A stretch of 40,377 bases of DNA from an uncultured Alphaproteobacteria bacterium. Its GTDB lineage: Bacteria; Pseudomonadota; Alphaproteobacteria; HIMB59; GCA-002718135. Positions 7,998 to 16,685 of this stretch are shown here, piece by piece (the stretch's first letter is position 1; every line of letters begins with the position of its first letter). The position numbers and the translations under genes were made by a program. The notes beneath the pieces are model-generated. The model was not told where the DNA came from. It was given only the letters and a program-made list of their open reading frames with translations, and searched no databases. The stretch covers positions 1-40,377 of the forward strand of contig CACBAT010000015.1 of NCBI GenBank assembly GCA_902537325.1, in the 5' to 3' direction.

Positions 7998-9208
7998 TGA
8001 ATATCTCTAATCAAGAATTATCCAATACTTTAGAAGCCGCCATTAATAATACAAAAATTTTTGATATTCACACGCATTTATTTCCATCTGTCTTTAAAAG
8101 TCATTCTCTTTCTGGTTTTATTAATTTATTAAACTATCATTATTTAATTGCAGAATTATTAACCAATGCAAATATAACTGCAGAAAAATTTTATTCTCTG
8201 GATGACGTAAATAAAGCAAAACTTATCTGGGAAGAGTTATTTCAAAATAGAACACCAATTTCTGAGGCTTGTAAGGGTGTGCTAACTGTACTTCAAAAAT
8301 TAGATATTAATTATAATAATAAAACTTTTGAAGAACTAAACAATGAATATGAAAAAAAATCTCTTACAGATGAAAAAATTTTACAGTTATCAAATGTTTC
8401 TTCTTTGGTAATGACAAATAATCCATTTGATAATGATGAATGGAATTTATATAAAAATAATGACTGGGATAGAAATATATTTCAATCATCTTTAAGGCTT
8501 GATGATTTAATAATTAACAATTCCCAAGCAATTGAGGTTGCAAAAAATCAAACTAAGATAAATCAAAAACAAAATGATATTGTAATTAATTATTTAGATA
8601 GCTGTTTTTTAATATCAAATCCAGTATATGCAGCTATTTCAGCAAATTCAGATAATTTTAAAGAAATCTTAAATGATCCTCTTTGGAAATTTATTTTGTC
8701 ATGGTTAAATGAAAAAAATATCCCATTGTCTTTAATGCTAGGTGTTAAACGAGCTGTAAATAGTAGTTTTGGTTTAGCTGGAGACGGGATTGGTGATATT
8801 AATCTCAAAGAACTAAGTAAATTATGTAATTCTTTCCCAGAAAACAAATTTCTTGTAACTTGTTTATCTTTAAATGATCAGCACGAATTAACCGTCTTAG
8901 CTCGTAAACATCCAAATTTAAAAATCTTTGGTTTTTGGTGGTTTATGAACCAACCAAGTATTATAAAAATTGTTCTAAAAATGAGGATTGATATGCTAGG
9001 TTTGTCATTTATACCCCAGCATTCCGATGCAAGAGTTACAGATCAACTTATATATAAATGGTCTCATTTCAAAAATATCTTACATGAAATTTTATATGAA
9101 TATTATGAAGATCTTTCTAAGAAAAATTTTGAGTTATCAAAATTGATAATAGAAAGGGATATTAATAATTTACTAAATCAAAACGCAAAAAGTTTTTTTC
9201 TTAAGTGA
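7997..9208 (+). CDS. Uronate isomerase-like (UxaC-related) TIM-barrel protein
   Basis: Probable aldose-ketose isomerase of the amidohydrolase superfamily. The N-terminal metal motif is FDIHTHLF (His25, His27). SSLRLDD near 165-170 matches the arginine segment of uronate isomerases. Near the C-terminus, SDAR (343-346) followed by a Trp/Phe-rich helix matches the TDSR...FRRIL motif that holds the last metal-site Asp of UxaC. At 403 residues it is shorter than E. coli UxaC (about 470), and some loops differ. In a glucuronate route it would convert glucuronate to fructuronate for the reductase-type gene at 11862. It ends the operon; its last 8 bases overlap the facing gene's end. A related activity on another sugar acid is possible. 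Confidence 0.7.
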   Translation: MNISNQELSNTLEAAINNTKIFDIHTHLFPSVFKSHSLSGFINLLNYHYLIAELLTNANITAEKFYSLDDVNKAKLIWEELFQNRTPISEACKGVLTVLQKLDINYNNKTFEELNNEYEKKSLTDEKILQLSNVSSLVMTNNPFDNDEWNLYKNNDWDRNIFQSSLRLDDLIINNSQAIEVAKNQTKINQKQNDIVINYLDSCFLISNPVYAAISANSDNFKEILNDPLWKFILSWLNEKNIPLSLMLGVKRAVNSSFGLAGDGIGDINLKELSKLCNSFPENKFLVTCLSLNDQHELTVLARKHPNLKIFGFWWFMNQPSIIKIVLKMRIDMLGLSFIPQHSDARVTDQLIYKWSHFKNILHEILYEYYEDLSKKNFELSKLIIERDINNLLNQNAKSFFLK

Positions 9209-9971
9209 CTGCATATTTTACTAAATTATTATAGCTAATCTGAAGTGAATCAAAAGGATCACCATTACATTCATCTTGTTCAACAATAAACCACTTACAA
9301 TCTGAATCTGTTGCTGTTTTAACAATATTTTTGATATCTAAATTACCTAAGCCAACCTCTGCAAAAAAACTTTCTTGATCATTTATCATGATAAAATCTT
9401 TTAAGTGTAATAATGGCATTCGTTGATCTAATTTTTTACACCACATTAATGGATCTTGACCACCTTTTTGTATCCAATAAATATCTGGCTCTCCTTGTAT
9501 GAATTTACTATCTGTATTTTCATAAATTCTATCTATGATTATTTCATTGTTAATTTTTTGGAATTCAAGAGCGTGATTATGGTAGCATAATACCTTTCCT
9601 TCTGCATGAAACTTGGAGCCAGCGATATTTATATCTTCTATGAATTTATCAATTTCTTCTAAGTTTTTCATATCTACATTTAATGGATAAGGAAGAGCTG
9701 AATATTCGCAATTAAAAATATTTAGTTTATTAATAACTTCATCAGTATTATTTATAATTTGTTCATTTGGTTCATGTGTAGCGCATATATCTAAACTTAA
9801 ATCTTCACACATGCTTTTTATTGTTTTAGGATTAATTAAACCAACACCACTGATTTGAATGCTACTATACCCAATATTTTTGATTTTTTTTAGACTTTCA
9901 AATAAATCTTTTTCATTTTGGCAAAAATCTCTAACGGTATAAAGAGTTACTGCAATTTGATTAATTTTCAT
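9201..9971 (-). CDS. TIM-barrel sugar phosphate isomerase/epimerase family protein
   Basis: 256-residue xylose-isomerase-like barrel. Residues 1-15 (MKINQIAVTLYTVRD) are the standard first strand. Expected metal ligands and active-site motifs are CYHNHALEF (129-137), EPDIYW (161-166) with GGQDP (170-174), LLHLKD (187-192) and IVEQDE (229-234). This superfamily includes inosose dehydratase, keto-sugar epimerases and the lyases that act on 3-keto-glycosides. It is the last gene of a three-gene minus-strand operon and its ATG overlaps the stop of the Gfo/Idh gene before it (ATGA), so the two enzymes probably act in sequence. The exact reaction is unknown. Confidence 0.82.
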   Translation of the reverse strand: MKINQIAVTLYTVRDFCQNEKDLFESLKKIKNIGYSSIQISGVGLINPKTIKSMCEDLSLDICATHEPNEQIINNTDEVINKLNIFNCEYSALPYPLNVDMKNLEEIDKFIEDINIAGSKFHAEGKVLCYHNHALEFQKINNEIIIDRIYENTDSKFIQGEPDIYWIQKGGQDPLMWCKKLDQRMPLLHLKDFIMINDQESFFAEVGLGNLDIKNIVKTATDSDCKWFIVEQDECNGDPFDSLQISYNNLVKYAVT

Positions 9972-11071
9972 CTTGATTTACTAATCATTTCTTCTAATTT
10001 TTGTTCATATTTTACCTCATCTAAAGGAAGCTCTATTTTTTTTTCCTCTAATCCCGATAGAACCATCGCATTAATTAATTCAACTGAATTTAAACCATCT
10101 TTTCCATTCACTAACAGTTTTTCTTTTCCTAGGAGGAAGTTTGTAAAGTTTTGAATAAGTCTTTGATGCTCAATATGTTGATCCATATCAGCCTTAAAAT
10201 TAAAATTAATTTTTTCTTTTTTAGGCATCCCAAAAAGTGTTTTTGAGTTTTTAATAAATTCAGTAGATGAATCTATTTTTTCCCATGTAACATTATTATT
10301 CTGAATTGTAATTAAACCCTTATCTGATGCAATTTCCAATCTATTTACACCAGGTGCTTCACCTGTTGTTGTAATAAATACACCTTTTAATCCATTTGAA
10401 TATTTAAAGATTGAAGTTACTTCATCTTCAACTTCTATCTCATGAAAGCGACCTAATCCTAAATCAGTATATACACTATCAGGCATACCAAATAACCACT
10501 GACACAAATCAAGTTGATGAATGCTCTGATTTATTAAAACGCCTCCACCTTCACTTTCCCATTTAGCTCTCCAGTTAGATGTCTGATAATAATAGTCTGT
10601 CCTAAACCAATTAGTTATTGTCCATTGAAAACGGTGAACTTTACCTAATTCGTTTCCATTAATTAGTTCCTTTATCTTAACATAAACAGGATTAGTTCTT
10701 TGATTTAGCATAACAGTAAAATATGCTTTATAATTTTGAGAAACATTAATAAATTCTCGGCACTTTTTACTTGTTATTGCTAAGGGTTTTTCAATTATAA
10801 CATTAACATTATTTTCTAGAGCTTTTTTTGCTAGATCAATGTGAGATTTATGAGGTGTAGCAATGATTGCCGCATCTATAATTTTATTATCAAAAAAATT
10901 ATCAATATTTTCAAAAAAAGGAATATTTTCATATTTATTTTTGTATTCTACATTGGAATCAGCAACAGCAGTTAAGATGGCATTTTCTATTTTATTTTCT
11001 TGTAATTTTTTAGCATGATTTGCCCCCATGCCTCCTATGCCAACAACACCATATCTAATAGGTTCTTCCAT
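9968..11071 (-). CDS. Gfo/Idh/MocA family sugar dehydrogenase (paralog 3)
   Basis: 367-residue NAD(P)-dependent sugar oxidoreductase. Nucleotide loop GIGGMGANHAKKL (11-23), catalytic-lysine motif EKP (94-96, Lys95), and the substrate-domain motif GGGVLINQSIHQLDL in mid-protein with its conserved His and Asp. It is the middle gene of the minus-strand operon: 7 bases after the SDR gene and overlapping the TIM-barrel gene by 4 bases. A Gfo/Idh dehydrogenase coupled to a TIM-barrel isomerase/epimerase is the arrangement seen in glycoside 3-oxidation systems such as E. coli YcjS/YcjR, as well as in inositol pathways. Family is clear; substrate is inference. Confidence 0.88.
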   Translation of the reverse strand: MEEPIRYGVVGIGGMGANHAKKLQENKIENAILTAVADSNVEYKNKYENIPFFENIDNFFDNKIIDAAIIATPHKSHIDLAKKALENNVNVIIEKPLAITSKKCREFINVSQNYKAYFTVMLNQRTNPVYVKIKELINGNELGKVHRFQWTITNWFRTDYYYQTSNWRAKWESEGGGVLINQSIHQLDLCQWLFGMPDSVYTDLGLGRFHEIEVEDEVTSIFKYSNGLKGVFITTTGEAPGVNRLEIASDKGLITIQNNNVTWEKIDSSTEFIKNSKTLFGMPKKEKINFNFKADMDQHIEHQRLIQNFTNFLLGKEKLLVNGKDGLNSVELINAMVLSGLEEKKIELPLDEVKYEQKLEEMISKSR

Positions 11072-11078
11072 AATTAAT

Positions 11079-11831
11079 TTATGAAAGTATTGGATCTTTT
11101 ACTGGAATAATTGGTACTCCACCTGGGGATTGTTCTGTGCCAGAAATTTCAATAGTGCTAATATTGCTTCGCCACCTAACACTTAAAGCAAACATTATAG
11201 CATCAGCAATATCTCTTGGTTCGAGAAGAGTAAAACCGGACATAAATTTTTTTGCTTTCTTTTTATCTGTAAACGCAGCTTTACCAAAATTTGTTTTTGT
11301 TCTTCCAGGACATATTTCAGAAACTTTAACCCTGGAACCGCTAAGTTCAATTCTTAAGCTTTGTGCAATTCTATGGATAGCACCTTTTTGACCCCCATAA
11401 ACAGTACTCATTTGTGGGTATAGACCTGCAAGAGACCCCATTAAAACTACATGTCCCTTCCTTCTTTTTATCATTCCTGGAACAATAGCTTTTAAAGTAT
11501 GAAGATAAGACTCGACATTTAATCTAGTAGATAATTCAATATCTTGCCTTGATGCTTTTAATATACCCTCAGCCCCTCTTCCAATGCCCGCATTACAAAC
11601 TACAACATCAACTTTTACTTTGGTGAGTTTTTTATAAATTTGATCTGTATCAAAGAGATCAATTTGAATGATTTCAAATTTGTGTTTTTTTTTTAATTTC
11701 TCTAATATTGAAACGTCTTTATCAAGAGCATAAACTTTTACATTTTCTTTTAAAAATCTTTTAAGTGTTTCTAAGCCAATACCACTTGATGCACCGGTTA
11801 TAAGCACACTTTTATATATTTTATTGATCAT
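11079..11831 (-). CDS. Short-chain dehydrogenase/reductase (YdfG-like)
   Basis: 250-residue classical SDR. TGASSGIG cofactor loop at 12-19, Asp37 at the end of the second strand (suggesting NAD rather than NADP), NAG at 80-82, and the catalytic set Ser133, Tyr145, Lys149 (YGGQK). The C-terminal ISTIEISGTEQSPGG stretch aligns by eye with the end of YdfG, the 3-hydroxy-acid (serine/allo-threonine) dehydrogenase, so a hydroxy-acid substrate is plausible. It is the first gene of the minus-strand operon, with AGAAG just before the ATG as a weak Shine-Dalgarno. It could also be a sugar-acid dehydrogenase such as one for 2-keto-3-deoxyfuconate; sequence alone does not decide. Confidence 0.85.
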   Translation of the reverse strand: MINKIYKSVLITGASSGIGLETLKRFLKENVKVYALDKDVSILEKLKKKHKFEIIQIDLFDTDQIYKKLTKVKVDVVVCNAGIGRGAEGILKASRQDIELSTRLNVESYLHTLKAIVPGMIKRRKGHVVLMGSLAGLYPQMSTVYGGQKGAIHRIAQSLRIELSGSRVKVSEICPGRTKTNFGKAAFTDKKKAKKFMSGFTLLEPRDIADAIMFALSVRWRSNISTIEISGTEQSPGGVPIIPVKDPILS

Positions 11832-11861
11832 CTTCTGTTTAAGTATATTTTAATTATTAAT

Positions 11862-13292
11862 ATGCAATTAAATAAAAACATAAACAGAAATCTTTTAAAA
11901 GAACAATCATTTCCAAGTTATAATATTAATAATAATGAAGATTGCATACTTCATTTCGGTATTGGTAATTTTCATAGAGCTCACCAAGCACTATATATTC
12001 ATGAAATATTAGAAAATAATAAAAACATTTCCATAATTGGGGTCAATTTAAGGTCTGAAGAAACAAATAATAAAATGCAATTACAAGACTACTTGTATTC
12101 TTTGGTAAGGATATCAAATAATTACAAAAAAGTTGATATTTTAAATCCAATTAAAAAAGTTTTATTTGGTTTAAAACACAAGAATGAAATTAGAAATTTA
12201 ATTGTATCTGAAAAAATTAAATTAATTACAATTACTGTTACAGAAAAGGGATATCATTTTGATAAAAATAAAAAATTAAATTTTTCGAATCAAATTGTTA
12301 ATGATCTAGAGGATAAAAATTTATCAACTTTGATAGGTCATCTAAGTTTTGGAATAATAGAAAGATATAAAAAAAACAAAAAAAAATTAATCGTTTTAAG
12401 TTGTGATAATTTATCTGAAAATGGAACAATTTTAAAAAATTTAGTTAAGCAATTTATAGAAAAAAAATATCCAAAGTGTTTAGATTGGTTTGAAAATAAT
12501 ATTGAATTCCCATTATCTATGGTTGATGGAATTGTTCCAAATAATAATAAACAATCTGAATATTTTAACTTGCCATATAATGATAATTCAATTGTGGTTA
12601 CTGAACCTTATAGAGATTGGTATATTCAATCAAATAATGATGAGCTAAAAAATATTTTATCAAATAATAAAATAAAATTTGTTGAAGATGTAAAATTTTA
12701 TGAAAATAATAAACTTAAAATACTGAATGCTTCACACTCAGCTTTAGCATACATTGGTCATTTGTGTGGATACACATATGTTCATGAAGCAATAGAGGAT
12801 AAAAATATATACAATTTTATTTTGAATTTTTTAGACCAAGAAGTGTTACCCACTTTAGAAACTAAAGATGACTTTAATATTAATGAGTACAAAATGAAAA
12901 TTTTAGAAAGATTTAAAAATACTTACATAGAAGATAAATTGTTAAGAATTGCTATGGATGGTTCTTTAAAAATACCTATAAGAATACTTGATACCTACAA
13001 TAATAATAAAGGAGAAACTAAATATATTCAATTTATCATAGCCTCTTGGTTATTTTTCTTATTTCAAATTATTGAAGAAGATCAAAATAGACTAGATGAT
13101 GGAAATAAAGAATACTTTTACAGTGTTTACAAAAATAATAAGAATAATTTTTTTGAAGAAATAATTAATAATAAAAATATTTTTAATCTTTCGGAAAGTA
13201 AAAAAGAAGAAATGTTAACAGCAGTCAAAAAAAATCTAAATTTAATGAAAGAAAATCCTTTAAAATCATTATTAAAAGAAATAATTTCATAA
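11862..13292 (+). CDS. Mannitol dehydrogenase/fructuronate reductase family protein
   Basis: Long-chain polyol dehydrogenase, 476 residues. The cofactor-binding start HFGIGNFHRAHQ is at 31-42, the central CDNLSENG at 181-188, and the catalytic Lys284, Asn289 and His292 are set in KLKILNASHS. This family reduces fructuronate to mannonate (UxuB), tagaturonate to altronate, or oxidises mannitol. A nearby mannonate dehydratase and a UxaC-like isomerase favour the fructuronate reductase role. Product is very rich in Asn, Lys and Ile, reflecting the AT bias. There is no Shine-Dalgarno before the ATG. It is divergent from the SDR operon across 30 bases and is followed one base after its stop by an Ldh2-type gene. 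Confidence 0.83.
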   Translation: MQLNKNINRNLLKEQSFPSYNINNNEDCILHFGIGNFHRAHQALYIHEILENNKNISIIGVNLRSEETNNKMQLQDYLYSLVRISNNYKKVDILNPIKKVLFGLKHKNEIRNLIVSEKIKLITITVTEKGYHFDKNKKLNFSNQIVNDLEDKNLSTLIGHLSFGIIERYKKNKKKLIVLSCDNLSENGTILKNLVKQFIEKKYPKCLDWFENNIEFPLSMVDGIVPNNNKQSEYFNLPYNDNSIVVTEPYRDWYIQSNNDELKNILSNNKIKFVEDVKFYENNKLKILNASHSALAYIGHLCGYTYVHEAIEDKNIYNFILNFLDQEVLPTLETKDDFNINEYKMKILERFKNTYIEDKLLRIAMDGSLKIPIRILDTYNNNKGETKYIQFIIASWLFFLFQIIEEDQNRLDDGNKEYFYSVYKNNKNNFFEEIINNKNIFNLSESKKEEMLTAVKKNLNLMKENPLKSLLKEIIS

Positions 13293-13293
13293 G

Positions 13294-14343
13294 ATGAAAA
13301 TTTTACCTAACAAAATAAATAAATTTTTTGATAGTATTTTGTCAAAACTATCTGTTCCAAAAAAAGATAGAAATTTACTTATTAAATCACTTTTAGATTC
13401 TTCTATTAGAGGCGTGGACAGTCATGGTATTAGATTATTTTCTCATTATGTAAAATGTATTGAAAACGGAAGAATAAAAGCAAAACCTAAAATGAAGCTT
13501 ATAAAAAAAAATAGAGGTGTAGCTGTCTATGATGCTGATGATGGCTTAGGACATGTTGCAGCTTTAAAGGCATCAGCAATCGTATCATCTATGGCAAAGA
13601 AGAATGGTATTGCTTCAATTGGCATAATAAACTCCTCACACTATGGTGCTGCAGGTGTATATTCTATGGATATTGCACAAAATGACTGTGTTGGTTTTTC
13701 ATTTACACACTCAGATGCTTTTGCCATACCGTATAATGGTAAGAAACCTTTTCACGGGACTAATCCTTATTCTTTTACAGCACCAATAGGTAGTAAAGAC
13801 TTTTTACATGCAGATTTTTCTTCAACTTCGATAGCATGGAATAAAGTTATGAGAGCCAGAGCAAATTCTACTAAATTAAATTCTGAGATTGCACTTGACA
13901 AATCCGGCAACTACACAACTAACCCTTATAACGCTGTTTCTTTGGCTCCACTTGGAGGTAAAGAATATGGATATAAAGGTTTTGGATTATCTTCTTCAGT
14001 AGAAATAATGTGCGGACCTCTTATTGGTATGGCTCATGGATACCGTTTATTATCAATGATTGGACCAGATTTTAGTACACCAAGAAAGTTAGGACATTTC
14101 TTAATCGCCATTTCATTAAATGCTTTCACAACAAAAAAACAATATTTTAAAGGTATGAAAAACTATATGAGTGATCTAAAAAAACAAAAATCAAAAAAAA
14201 ATAATAATCCAATTTTATATCCAGGCGAAAAAGAAAAAATTACTTCTAAAAAAAGATTAAAAACAGGTATTCCAATAGATAAGGAATTAAAAACCGATTT
14301 TTTATTTTTAGCAAATAAATATAAGGTAAAAATTAATTTATAG
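13294..14343 (+). CDS. Ldh2/malate-lactate dehydrogenase family oxidoreductase (YiaK-like fold)
   Basis: 349-residue NAD(P)-dependent oxidoreductase of the YlbC/YiaK family, a fold separate from ordinary lactate dehydrogenase. Conserved elements: VDSHGIRLF (41-49, His44), SSHYGAAGVY (114-123, His116), a HGTNPYSFTAP stretch (154-164), and GGKEYGYKGFGLS (221-233) near the nucleotide site. Members act on malate, ureidoglycolate, 2,3-diketogulonate or cyclic imino acids. Placed directly after the fructuronate-reductase-type gene, it probably handles a hydroxy or keto sugar acid. Its end overlaps the facing uxuA by 11 bases. The substrate is not evident. Confidence 0.82.
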   Translation: MKILPNKINKFFDSILSKLSVPKKDRNLLIKSLLDSSIRGVDSHGIRLFSHYVKCIENGRIKAKPKMKLIKKNRGVAVYDADDGLGHVAALKASAIVSSMAKKNGIASIGIINSSHYGAAGVYSMDIAQNDCVGFSFTHSDAFAIPYNGKKPFHGTNPYSFTAPIGSKDFLHADFSSTSIAWNKVMRARANSTKLNSEIALDKSGNYTTNPYNAVSLAPLGGKEYGYKGFGLSSSVEIMCGPLIGMAHGYRLLSMIGPDFSTPRKLGHFLIAISLNAFTTKKQYFKGMKNYMSDLKKQKSKKNNNPILYPGEKEKITSKKRLKTGIPIDKELKTDFLFLANKYKVKINL

Positions 14344-15520
14344 CTTTTATTACACCTTTAAGCTGATCTAGCCCTTTCATTCTGCCTAATAATGAATATC
14401 CAGGTATTACCGAATTAAATTGGTCATGAAGTATTGTATGCCCATGATCAGGCCTCATAGGAATTTGTTTAATAGGATGATTACTTTTTTTCCTTTTATT
14501 TTCTTCTTTTAATATTGCTTTGACAATAGACACCATGTCCAGGCTTCCATTAAGGTGGTCATCTTCATAAAAATCGAGAGATTTTGGAATGTGTCTTATA
14601 TTTCTTAAATGAATAAAATTTATATAAGAACCATATTTTTTAATTATATTGACTAAGTTGTTTTTTTTATTAACACCAAGGGATCCTGTACAAAAAGTTA
14701 AACCCACATTTGTATCTTTTTTTATATTCACAATAAAATTAATATCTTTCTCATTAGAAACAATTCTTGGTAATCCATAAACATTATATGGAGGATCATC
14801 TGGATGAATATTGTAATGAATATTATATTTTTTTATGATTGGATAAATTTCTTCTATAAAATCTTTTAAATTATTTTGTAAATCACTATGATTTAATTCT
14901 GCAAATTGATCAATCTCATAATTTAAATCTTTAATTGTATACTTTCTATCGTTTGCAGCTAACCCTCCAAGTAAAGACATCTTAAGTTTTTTTAAATCAC
15001 TAGAATTCATTTTTTGTAATATTTTTTTTGAAGTATGGATGTCTTTGGATGAATACCTTTTTTTTGCTGTTTTAGATTTCAAAATAAAATTTTCAAATGC
15101 ACAGACATGAAGATGATTATATTTTAGAGCAAATGCTCCATTTGGTAGTTGATGATTTAAATCTGTTCTCACCCAATCAATCAATGGCATAAAATTGTAA
15201 CAAATATTTTTAATCTTATTCTTTCCTAAATTTATCAATGACTCTTTGTATTGATCTATGTAATATTTATATCTCCCTGACCTCTTTTTTATGTCATTAT
15301 GAACAGGAAGACTTTCAACCACACTCCAAGTTAAATTTTTATTGTTATTAATTTTGAAACTTTCAATATATTTCTTCCTTTTCTTAATTTCAAATGCAGA
15401 CCATTTTTCACCATATTTTACTTGTGCTAGTGATGATACGATTCCTTCAACGCCTATCTGTCGAATTTGATCTAATTTTGAAGGATCATTGTGACCAAAC
15501 CATCTAAATGAGTACAGCAT
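14333..15520 (-). CDS. uxuA: Mannonate dehydratase
   Basis: Dehydrates D-mannonate to 2-keto-3-deoxygluconate in the glucuronate route; a metal-dependent TIM-barrel enzyme of 395 residues, the usual length. Hallmarks seen: an RWFGHNDP start (6-13), HPDDPP (239-244) then GLPRIVS (249-255), FCTGSLG (276-282), HLRNI (304-308), DDHLNGSLDMV (320-330), MRPDHGH (355-361) and PGYSLLGRMKGLDQLKG (373-389). It stands alone, divergent from the fucose-transport operon. A TATACT at 15529-15534 on its strand lies only 8 bases before the ATG and no Shine-Dalgarno is visible, so the mRNA may be leaderless. Downstream partners would be kdgK and eda at 25065-26511. Confidence 0.93.
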   Translation of the reverse strand: MLYSFRWFGHNDPSKLDQIRQIGVEGIVSSLAQVKYGEKWSAFEIKKRKKYIESFKINNNKNLTWSVVESLPVHNDIKKRSGRYKYYIDQYKESLINLGKNKIKNICYNFMPLIDWVRTDLNHQLPNGAFALKYNHLHVCAFENFILKSKTAKKRYSSKDIHTSKKILQKMNSSDLKKLKMSLLGGLAANDRKYTIKDLNYEIDQFAELNHSDLQNNLKDFIEEIYPIIKKYNIHYNIHPDDPPYNVYGLPRIVSNEKDINFIVNIKKDTNVGLTFCTGSLGVNKKNNLVNIIKKYGSYINFIHLRNIRHIPKSLDFYEDDHLNGSLDMVSIVKAILKEENKRKKSNHPIKQIPMRPDHGHTILHDQFNSVIPGYSLLGRMKGLDQLKGVIKAIN

Positions 15521-15573
15521 GTGACAATAGTATAATCAATATAATTATAAATAAATACTTTATTTTATTTTTG

Positions 15574-15602
15574 TTGATTTAAGTTCTAAATCTGAATACA
15601 TT
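15574..15602 (+). promoter_or_regulatory. Candidate sigma-70-type promoter of the fucose operon
   Basis: TTGATT at 15574-15579 and TACATT at 15597-15602 are separated by 17 bases. Transcription would start near 15609, just before the strong AAGGAGG Shine-Dalgarno at 15614-15620. Both boxes match consensus only in part and the 104-base region is almost pure AT, so the call is tentative. No clear inverted-repeat operator was found here. Confidence 0.3.
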
Positions 15603-15624
15603 AAAATAAATTTAAGGAGGAATA

Positions 15625-16653
15625 ATGAAAAAATTTATAATATTTTTAACTTCTTTTTTTGCTTTACTAGTATCACCTGTTTTTGCCGGTGGTCATGGTG
15701 TTACTAAAGTAGCTCTAGTCCCTGGTGGCCCGCACCCTTATTTTGCTGCGTGGGAACAAGCAGGTTTAGATGCTGTAGAAGACTTTGGTTTAGGAAAAGC
15801 AGATTACAGAGTCCCTGCAGAGTGGGATCTAAGTCAACAAAACGAGTTAATTGAAAGTTTAGTTGGTCAAGGTTACAATGCAGTACTTGTATTTCCTGGT
15901 GATGCAGTTGGTACAAATAAAATTTTAGGTGAACTAGATGATGCTGGTATACCAACAGCTGCTTTAGCAGGATGTGTTGAACAACCAACTCAAGCAAAAT
16001 TTTGTTTTGGAACTGACACTGGTCACTCAGCTTATCTTGGAACAAAAGAATTAATCAAAGCTTTAGGTGGCAAAGGAAAAATTGCTCACTTTACTGGTTT
16101 CTTAGTTGATCCAAATACAACTCTAAGAATCAATGCTGTTGAACAAGCTGTTTCAGAAGCAGGTGGTGGAGTAGAAATTATTCAAGTTATTGCTGATATT
16201 GATGCTTATGAACCAGCTGATGAAAAAATTAATGCTTTCATGGCGGCTCAAGGAAGTGAAGTAGATGGTATTGTTACTACTGCTTGGGTTCCTGCTGTTG
16301 TAGCAGCACAAGCTTTAACTAATATGGGCGATAAAAGAATTAAAATGGTTGGTATTGATCATGACGAAGTAGTTTTAAAAGCTATTAAAGATGGTTATGT
16401 TCATGGAACTATGCTTCAAAACCCATATGGACAAGGTTACATTGGTTCATATGTAATGGACAAAGTTAGACAAGGTTGTGAGTTCAAAGCTGATGCACCT
16501 TGGAAATCAACTGCACAAACTGATCAATTTATTGATTCAGGTACTGTATTTGTTGATATTAGCGATGTTGATACATACGTTATGGCTATGAGAGGAATTT
16601 CTCTAGAAATTTTAGAAACTTTTGATAGCACATATCTAAACTGTCCAAGTTAA
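15625..16653 (+). CDS. Sugar ABC transporter substrate-binding protein (ribose/RbsB type)
   Basis: Periplasmic binding protein, type 1 fold, of a CUT2 importer. Signal peptide 1-21 (basic start, hydrophobic core, cleavage VFA-GG). The mature part starts with the first strand VALVPGGPHPYF and has the QNELIESLVGQGYNAVLVFP segment typical of RbsB-like proteins; Cys117 and Cys127 may form a disulfide. The start is fixed by AAGGAGG four bases upstream of the ATG at 15625, the strongest ribosome-binding site in the window. A GC-rich terminator follows the stop, so this should be the most abundant protein of the operon. The operon's enzymes indicate L-fucose or a short fucoside as the ligand (inference). 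Confidence 0.92.
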   Translation: MKKFIIFLTSFFALLVSPVFAGGHGVTKVALVPGGPHPYFAAWEQAGLDAVEDFGLGKADYRVPAEWDLSQQNELIESLVGQGYNAVLVFPGDAVGTNKILGELDDAGIPTAALAGCVEQPTQAKFCFGTDTGHSAYLGTKELIKALGGKGKIAHFTGFLVDPNTTLRINAVEQAVSEAGGGVEIIQVIADIDAYEPADEKINAFMAAQGSEVDGIVTTAWVPAVVAAQALTNMGDKRIKMVGIDHDEVVLKAIKDGYVHGTMLQNPYGQGYIGSYVMDKVRQGCEFKADAPWKSTAQTDQFIDSGTVFVDISDVDTYVMAMRGISLEILETFDSTYLNCPS

Positions 16654-16661
16654 AATAATAT

Positions 16662-16685
16662 GGGGGCATTAAGCCCCCTTTTTTT
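16662..16685 (+). terminator. Hairpin terminator/attenuator directly abutting the permease start codon
   Basis: GGGGGC at 16662-16667 pairs with GCCCCC at 16673-16678 around the loop ATTAA. Seven Ts (16679-16685) follow and the next gene's ATG begins at 16686. It is one of the few GC-rich spots in the region. The T tract occupies the place where a ribosome-binding site would be, so the element should limit both transcription into, and translation of, the permease genes. Confidence 0.88.
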
